From NCBI RefSeq assembly GCF_029623955.1, contig NZ_JARSBP010000004.1, forward strand, positions 186,001 to 250,000: a stretch of DNA of 64,000 bases. The letters are read 5' to 3'. Positions 61,748-64,000 of this stretch are shown in pieces (the stretch's first letter is position 1; the number at the start of each line of letters is the position of its first letter). The DNA is from Mycobacterium sp. 236(2023) (GTDB lineage Bacteria; Actinomycetota; Actinomycetes; Mycobacteriales; Mycobacteriaceae). The notes under the pieces were generated by a model that worked only from the letters and a program-made list of their open reading frames with translations, made no database searches and was not told where the DNA came from. The translations under genes and the position numbers were made by a program.

Positions 61748-63048
61748 AACCCACGATCGTCATCATCGGCGCGGGCAGCGTCGAATTCACCCGCGAACTT
61801 CTCGGGGACATCTTCTCGTTCCCCGAACTCGGATCGGTACGAGTCGTATTGCACGACATCGACGCCGAACGTCTCGCGACGGCCGAAGCGATCACCCACG
61901 CGACTGCGCGGGCCACCAGAGCCACCCCCGAAGTGGTCGTGGCCCCGGACCGCCGCATGGCGCTCGAGGGCGCCGACTACGTCATCAACGTCATCCAGGT
62001 CGGTATGCACGGCGCAACCGTGCGCGACTTCGAGATCCCGGCGAAATACGGGCTCAACCAGACCATCGGTGACACCATCGGGGTCGGTGGGATCTTCCGC
62101 GGGCTCAGGACTTTCCCCGTGCTGGCCGGAATCGCGCGGGACATGCAGGACGTCTGCCCGGACGCCTGGCTGCTGAACTACACCAACCCGATGGCGATGA
62201 ATGTCACGTTCCTGCACCGCATCGCCCCGGATCTGAAGGTCCTCGGCCTGTGCCATTCGGTGTACTGGACGATGGTCGGGCTGTGCGACCTCGTGGGTGT
62301 GCCCTACGACGAGGTGTCCTACTGGTCGGCGGGAGTCAACCATCAGGCCTGGGTGCTCTCGTGGGAACGTGACGGCCAGAGTCTGTATCCGCTGTTGGAC
62401 GAACGCATCGAGGCGGACCCTGAGCTGCGCCGCCGCGTCCGGGTGGACATGTATCGCAGGCTCGGCTATTACCCGACCGAAACCAGTGAACACAGCAGCG
62501 AATACGTGCCGTGGTATCTGCGCCACCCCGACGAGATACGACGGCTGCGTCTCGCCGTCGGCGAATACGTGTCGATCAGCGAGGCGAATCTGGCCGAATA
62601 CCGGCGGCTGCGTGACGAATTAGCCCACACCGAGACGATCGAGATCGACCGGGGCTCGACCGAGTACGCGCCCCAGGTCATCCACTCGCTCGAAACGGGA
62701 ACCATGCGGATGATCTCTGCCAACGTCGCCAACGATGACCTCATCACCAACCTGCCCCGCGGCCTCGCGGTCGAAGTGCCCACTGTGCTGGATGCATTGG
62801 GGGCGCACCCCGTGCGGGTGGGTGACCTGCCACCGCAATGCGCGGCACTCAACCGGAACTTCCTCGGTCCGGTGGATCTGACGGTGCAGGCCGCCCTCGA
62901 CGGTGACCCCCGCCTGGTGCGGGCTGCCGCCATGGTCGATCCCAACACCGCGGCCACGCTGACCGTGGACCAGATCTGGGCGCTTTGCGACGACCTCACC
63001 GCCGCCCACGGTGACCTTCTGCCCCGAGAACTGCGTGCCCGCCCATGA
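61744..63048 (+). CDS. Glycoside hydrolase family 4, alpha-galactosidase/glucosidase-like
   Basis: A 434-residue NAD+- and Mn2+-dependent glycosidase. The Rossmann loop is IVIIGAGSVEFTREL; the metal-binding loop GLCHSVYWT has the CHSV motif found in the MelA-type (non-phosphorylated substrate) alpha-galactosidase group, unlike CNVP in 6-phospho enzymes; GVNHQAWVLSWE carries another conserved His. It would cleave an imported alpha-galactoside inside the cell. The GTG at 61744 overlaps the permease stop by four bases; a GTG nine bases upstream is possible. Confidence 0.9.
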   Translation: MKPTIVIIGAGSVEFTRELLGDIFSFPELGSVRVVLHDIDAERLATAEAITHATARATRATPEVVVAPDRRMALEGADYVINVIQVGMHGATVRDFEIPAKYGLNQTIGDTIGVGGIFRGLRTFPVLAGIARDMQDVCPDAWLLNYTNPMAMNVTFLHRIAPDLKVLGLCHSVYWTMVGLCDLVGVPYDEVSYWSAGVNHQAWVLSWERDGQSLYPLLDERIEADPELRRRVRVDMYRRLGYYPTETSEHSSEYVPWYLRHPDEIRRLRLAVGEYVSISEANLAEYRRLRDELAHTETIEIDRGSTEYAPQVIHSLETGTMRMISANVANDDLITNLPRGLAVEVPTVLDALGAHPVRVGDLPPQCAALNRNFLGPVDLTVQAALDGDPRLVRAAAMVDPNTAATLTVDQIWALCDDLTAAHGDLLPRELRARP

Positions 63049-63061
63049 AGGAGAATCTGCT

Positions 63062-64000
63062 GTGACCCGTCAACGCCTACTCGTCGCACTCGGTGCGATT
63101 CTGGCTCTCGTCCTCGCCGCCTGCGGTGGCAGTGACAGCTCCTCGTCCGGACCCACCAGGATCGCCGTGTGGCATGGTTTCCAGGACACCGAGGGCACCG
63201 TGTTCAAGTCCTTGATCGATCAGTACAACCAAGAGCATCCCGACGTCGAGGTCAGCGAGCTGTACTCGAGCAATGACCTCGTGCTGCAGAAGGTGCTGAC
63301 CGCCGTGCGCGGCGACAGCGCGCCCGACGTGGCCTACATGTTCGGCTCGTGGTCGCCGAACATCGCCCAGATCCCGCAACTGGTGGACATGTCCGACCAG
63401 GTGTCCGATCCGGCGTGGAAGTGGGACGACTTCTACCCGGGCGAGCGCGCCGCTGCGACCGTCGGCGACAAAGTGGTCGGAGTTCCCGCCCTGGTGGACA
63501 ACCTTGCCATCGTCTACAACAAGCAGTTGTTCGCCGAGGCGGGCATCGAGCCGCCCAACGCCAACTGGACGTGGGACGATTTCCGTTCCGCTGCAGCCAG
63601 ACTCACAGATCCGGCGAAGGGCCAGTACGGCTGGCTGATTCCCGCGGACGGCAGTGAGGACACCGTCTGGCATTACGTGCCGATGTTGTGGGAGGCCGGC
63701 GGAGATCTGTTGTCAGAGGACAACGAGCGCGCGACATTCAACTCCGAGGCCGGTGTCAAGGCACTGACCGTGTTGCAGCAGATGGCCGTCGACGACAAGT
63801 CGCTGTATCTGGACACCACCAACGAAAACGGCCCGAAGCTGATGAACAGCGGCAAGATCGGAATGCTCATCACCGGGCCGTGGGATCTGTCCTCGCTCTC
63901 CGACATCGACTATGGCGTCCAGGTGATGCCGACCTTCGCGGGCTCATCCGGTGGGCACCAGACGATCGCGGGGCCGGACAACTGGGTCGTCTTCGACAAC
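63062..64000 (+). CDS. ABC sugar transporter substrate-binding lipoprotein, C-terminus off the window
   Basis: These are the first 313 residues of an extracellular family 1 solute-binding protein; the gene runs off the right edge with no stop. The signal peptide TRQRLLVALGAILALVLAAC ends in a lipobox with Cys21 acylated. The mature domain starts TRIAVWHGFQDTEGTVFKSL, typical of sugar-binding proteins of ABC importers. GTG at 63062 has AAGGAG about 8 bases upstream. Permease subunits are expected just beyond the window. Confidence 0.9.
   Translation, partial: MTRQRLLVALGAILALVLAACGGSDSSSSGPTRIAVWHGFQDTEGTVFKSLIDQYNQEHPDVEVSELYSSNDLVLQKVLTAVRGDSAPDVAYMFGSWSPNIAQIPQLVDMSDQVSDPAWKWDDFYPGERAAATVGDKVVGVPALVDNLAIVYNKQLFAEAGIEPPNANWTWDDFRSAAARLTDPAKGQYGWLIPADGSEDTVWHYVPMLWEAGGDLLSEDNERATFNSEAGVKALTVLQQMAVDDKSLYLDTTNENGPKLMNSGKIGMLITGPWDLSSLSDIDYGVQVMPTFAGSSGGHQTIAGPDNWVVFDN

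Overview
The window is chromosomal DNA of a fast-growing mycobacterium (Mycolicibacterium-like). It is GC-rich and uses many GTG starts. The gene order from about 18 to 55 kb follows, in reverse, the M. tuberculosis block Rv2115c-Rv2141c: M20 peptidase, PEBP, pyrD, lppL, uppP, cysQ, mshC, PAC2, metH, hisE/hisG, recB-like, trmI, lppK, mpa. PPE and PE genes, IS elements, prophage genes and CRISPR arrays are absent. No gene-free stretch exceeds about 300 bases.

Left part (1-18 kb): a metal-dependent hydrolase and a divergent TetR regulator share a perfect inverted repeat. A compact nitrate-assimilation locus follows: a small protein, nirB and nirD on the minus strand, then narK and a large nitrate reductase fused to a CysJ-like flavoprotein on the plus strand. 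nirB carries a one-base frameshift. nirB and nirD are each preceded by a copy of the same 35-bp element, which encodes a tiny coupled ORF. Next come a lipoprotein, an acyltransferase, and a small cluster (LAL-type LuxR regulator, two alpha/beta hydrolases, an SDR). A tRNA-Leu(GAG) follows.

Conserved core (18-36 kb): peptidase, PEBP, pyrD, lipoprotein, undecaprenyl-diphosphatase, phosphatase, cysQ and mshC (sulfur and mycothiol metabolism), SDR, a DUF1254 lipoprotein and PAC2. Then comes an E. coli-type cobalamin-dependent metH, whose leader folds like an S-adenosylhomocysteine riboswitch. Its closing stem overlaps an anti-Shine-Dalgarno hairpin.

Purine island (36-43.5 kb, minus strand): one operon encodes a purine permease fused to an OHCU-decarboxylase-like domain, UraD, UraH, the FAD urate hydroxylase HpxO, and a two-part xanthine dehydrogenase. 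Together they would convert imported xanthine or urate to allantoin.

Right part (43.5-64 kb): HAD phosphatase, sugar porter, hisE-hisG, a membrane protein, a disulfide-oxidoreductase-like flavoprotein, DinB-like, thioesterase, RecB-like nuclease, TrmI, two neighbouring MTB12-like secreted proteins and the proteasomal ATPase mpa. After mpa, where dop-pup would be expected, lies a PASTA-like secreted protein and then a DeoR-controlled amino-sugar/alpha-galactoside operon: aldolase KbaY/KbaZ, AgaS, a BadF-type sugar kinase, a DMT permease, a GH4 glycosidase and the start of an ABC sugar-binding lipoprotein. It looks like a PTS-independent galactosamine or GalNAc pathway and continues past the right edge.
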